64,000 bases of DNA from Granulicella sp. dw_53 (GTDB taxonomy: Bacteria; Acidobacteriota; Terriglobia; Terriglobales; Acidobacteriaceae): assembly GCF_018449545.1 (NCBI RefSeq), contig NZ_JAAVUR010000008.1, positions 62,001 to 126,000 of the forward strand, given 5' to 3'. Position 1 is the first letter of the stretch. Each line of letters starts with the position of its first letter. A model generated the notes under the pieces. That model was given only the letters and a program-made list of their open reading frames with translations. It ran no database searches and had not been told where the DNA came from. Of this stretch, positions 62,289-64,000 are shown piece after piece. Both the position numbers and the translations under genes were made by a program.

Positions 62289-63337
62289 AACCGCTTACGC
62301 AGAGTGTTTGGCTGGCGAAGAGTCCGCATCGGAGGTTTAATCCGCTGAAACAAGAGTGGGTGCTGGTCTCACCGAACCGCACGCAGAGGCCGTGGCAGGG
62401 ACAGACGGAGACGACGGCTGCTCCGGCGGCGTTGCAGTATGACCCGACGTGCTATCTGTGTCCGGGGAATGAGCGTGCGGGAGGCGTGCGGACGGATGTT
62501 TATACGAGCACGTATGTCTTCGAGAACGACTATGCGGCGTTGAAGCCCGATGTGCCGGACCTCAAGGTGGATGAGGGCGGGAAGGGGCTGCTGGTCGCTG
62601 AGGGAGAGAGTGGGGTTTGCCGGGTGATCTGCTTTTCGCCGCGGCATGACCTGACGTTGGCGAAGATGTCCGTGCCGGAGATACGGACGGTGGTGGACGT
62701 CTGGACGGAGCAGAGCCTAGAGCTGGGCGCGAACCCGGATATACGGTATGTGCAGATCTTTGAGAATCGCGGGGCGATGATGGGGGCGAGCAATCCGCAT
62801 CCGCATGGGCAGGTGTGGGCGAGCCGGTCGATTCCGAATGAGGTGGTGGCGGAGCAGAAGGGGCAGGCGGCGTATCTCGCGGAGCATGGGGGGTGTCTGC
62901 TGTGCGCGTATCGCGAGATGGAGATGGGCCTGGGCGAGCGAGTGGTAGCGGCGAACGCGCATTTTGTCGCGGTGGTGCCGTACTGGGCGGTGTGGCCGTT
63001 CGAGGTGCTGGTATTGCCGGTGCGGCATGTGGCTGATCTGGCTGAGATGACCGATGCAGAGCGGGATGGATTGGCGGCGATGCTGCAGACGGTGACTTCG
63101 ACGTATGACAAGGTGTTCGATACCCCGTTCCCTTATTCGATGGGGCTGCATCCTGCGCCTTGCGATGGGGAGAAGCATCCGGCTTGGCACTTTCATGCGC
63201 ACTTCTATCCTCCGTTGCTGCGGTCGGCGACGATACGGAAGTTTATGGTGGGGTTCGAGCTGCTGGGGGGACCGCAGCGGGATATTACCCCGGAGACGGC
63301 GGCAGAGATGTTGCGGATGGCGAGTATGAAGTCTTAG
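62285..63337 (+). CDS. galT: Galactose-1-phosphate uridylyltransferase
   Basis: A 350-residue enzyme exchanging UMP between UDP-glucose and galactose 1-phosphate. HRRFNPLKQEWVLVSPNR, CYLCPGNERAGG (zinc Cys pair), NPHPHGQVWAS with the catalytic HPH, and HPAWHFHAHFYPPLLR are seen. The ATG at 62285 overlaps the galK stop. UDP-galactose 4-epimerase is not in the window. Confidence 0.95.
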   Translation: MKPLTQSVWLAKSPHRRFNPLKQEWVLVSPNRTQRPWQGQTETTAAPAALQYDPTCYLCPGNERAGGVRTDVYTSTYVFENDYAALKPDVPDLKVDEGGKGLLVAEGESGVCRVICFSPRHDLTLAKMSVPEIRTVVDVWTEQSLELGANPDIRYVQIFENRGAMMGASNPHPHGQVWASRSIPNEVVAEQKGQAAYLAEHGGCLLCAYREMEMGLGERVVAANAHFVAVVPYWAVWPFEVLVLPVRHVADLAEMTDAERDGLAAMLQTVTSTYDKVFDTPFPYSMGLHPAPCDGEKHPAWHFHAHFYPPLLRSATIRKFMVGFELLGGPQRDITPETAAEMLRMASMKS

Positions 63338-63354
63338 CAGGAACAGGAGTTGAC

Positions 63355-64000
63355 ATGGTGCGGTGGCTGTTGGTTGGGGTGGGCGATATTGCGCGAAAGC
63401 GGGTGATTCCTGCGATTCTGACGGAGCCTCGTAGCCAGCTCTATGGGGTGGTTACGAGGGATTTGAAGAAGGCGGATGCCTATCCGGGGGTGGCCGCCTG
63501 GGCGACGCTGGATGCCGCGCTGCAGGATGATGCGATCGATGCGGTGTATCTGGCTTCTCCGGTTGCGCTGCATGCTCCGCAGGCGATCGCTTGTTTGAAG
63601 GCTGGCAAGCATGTGCTGTGCGAGAAGCCTACGGCGATGAACTTTTCCGAAGCAGAGGAGATGGTCGCGGCTGCCCGGGAGAGTGGAAGGCTGTTGGGGG
63701 TGAGTTATTACCGGAGGGCTTATCCGAAGCTGATGCGGGCGAAGGAGCTGATTGCGGAGGGAGCGATTGGGCAGCCAGTGCTGGTGGAGGCGAACGCGCA
63801 TGGATGGCTGGAGAGCGAGGAGCGCGGGTGGCTGCGAGACCCGGCGCTGGCTGGCGGTGGGCCGCTCTATGACACGGGGTCGCACCGCATCGATGCGATG
63901 AACTTTCTGTTCGGCCAGCCGGTGCGGGCGACGGGGATGCTATCGAATGCGGTGCATCCGGTGGGAGATGGGATGGGGGTGGAGGATTCGGCGACGGTGT
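63355..64000 (+). CDS. Gfo/Idh/MocA-family oxidoreductase (partial, runs off the window)
   Basis: The first 215 residues of an NAD(P)-dependent sugar oxidoreductase; CAGGAG lies five bases before the ATG at 63355. VRWLLVGVGDIARKRVIPAIL is the Rossmann fold start, HVLCEKPTAM the conserved EKP motif, and GGPLYDTGSHRIDAMNFLFG the GxxxDxGxHxxD substrate site. It follows galT with 17 bases between and is probably in the gal operon. The substrate is unknown. Confidence 0.87.
   Translation, partial: MVRWLLVGVGDIARKRVIPAILTEPRSQLYGVVTRDLKKADAYPGVAAWATLDAALQDDAIDAVYLASPVALHAPQAIACLKAGKHVLCEKPTAMNFSEAEEMVAAARESGRLLGVSYYRRAYPKLMRAKELIAEGAIGQPVLVEANAHGWLESEERGWLRDPALAGGGPLYDTGSHRIDAMNFLFGQPVRATGMLSNAVHPVGDGMGVEDSATV

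Overview
The window reads as chromosomal DNA of an Acidobacteriota bacterium, most likely Acidobacteriaceae (Granulicella/Edaphobacter/Terriglobus type). The clues are an Oar-like TonB-dependent receptor with an N-terminal carboxypeptidase-regulatory domain, a Tat-exported GH109-type oxidoreductase-like protein, many acyltransferase-3 and MacB-type ABC genes, and moderately high GC. The genus is inferred; there is no rRNA in the window.

Layout. 1-9.3 kb: tandem AraC-family paralogues (the left one truncated by the window edge and carrying an in-frame amber codon), an SMP-30-like propeller, DAHP synthase, a PQQ-type sugar dehydrogenase, a DUF3291-like protein and a P460/hexahaem cytochrome. 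9.6-25 kb: an apparent N-acetylgalactosamine utilisation locus with TonB receptor, DeoR regulator, HGSNAT-like membrane acyltransferase, GH109 enzyme, mutarotase-like protein, AgaZ/KbaZ, AgaS, a PfkB kinase, an amidohydrolase, a frameshifted acyltransferase and an MFS carrier. 25.4-29.2 kb: a lower-GC accessory stretch with a duplicated, divergently transcribed pair of small genes: a receiver-like protein without its phospho-Asp and a histidine-kinase DHp-like protein without its phospho-His. I regard this as the most unusual content of the window.

29.3-37.8 kb: housekeeping genes (pheC, miaB, bifunctional nuclease, aroA, cupin, anti-sigma/ECF sigma, tlyA, nadK). 37.8-44.5 kb: an iron-uptake cluster with an FTR1-DUF2318 fusion, two FtsX-type permeases and an ATPase; two tRNA-Arg genes, a small protein and a HAD hydrolase separate it from a TlpA-like thioredoxin lipoprotein. 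44.5-52 kb: a glycosyltransferase, two tandem 6-pyruvoyl-tetrahydropterin-synthase paralogues with folE, a methyltransferase, YceI, an epoxide-hydrolase-like enzyme and truB. 52-58.5 kb: the conserved tesA/ybbA/ybbP arrangement, an acyltransferase, and an ABC ATPase whose partner permease is reduced to its two ends. 58.5-64 kb: a TetR/membrane-protein pair with a palindromic operator, a GH105 hydrolase, galK-galT and the start of a Gfo/Idh/MocA oxidoreductase.

The sugar genes fit together as import and breakdown of plant or animal glycans: the TonB receptor imports, exported hydrolases release GalNAc, galactose and unsaturated uronides, and the kinases and isomerases feed glycolysis. All functional statements come from reading the sequence; no database search was run.
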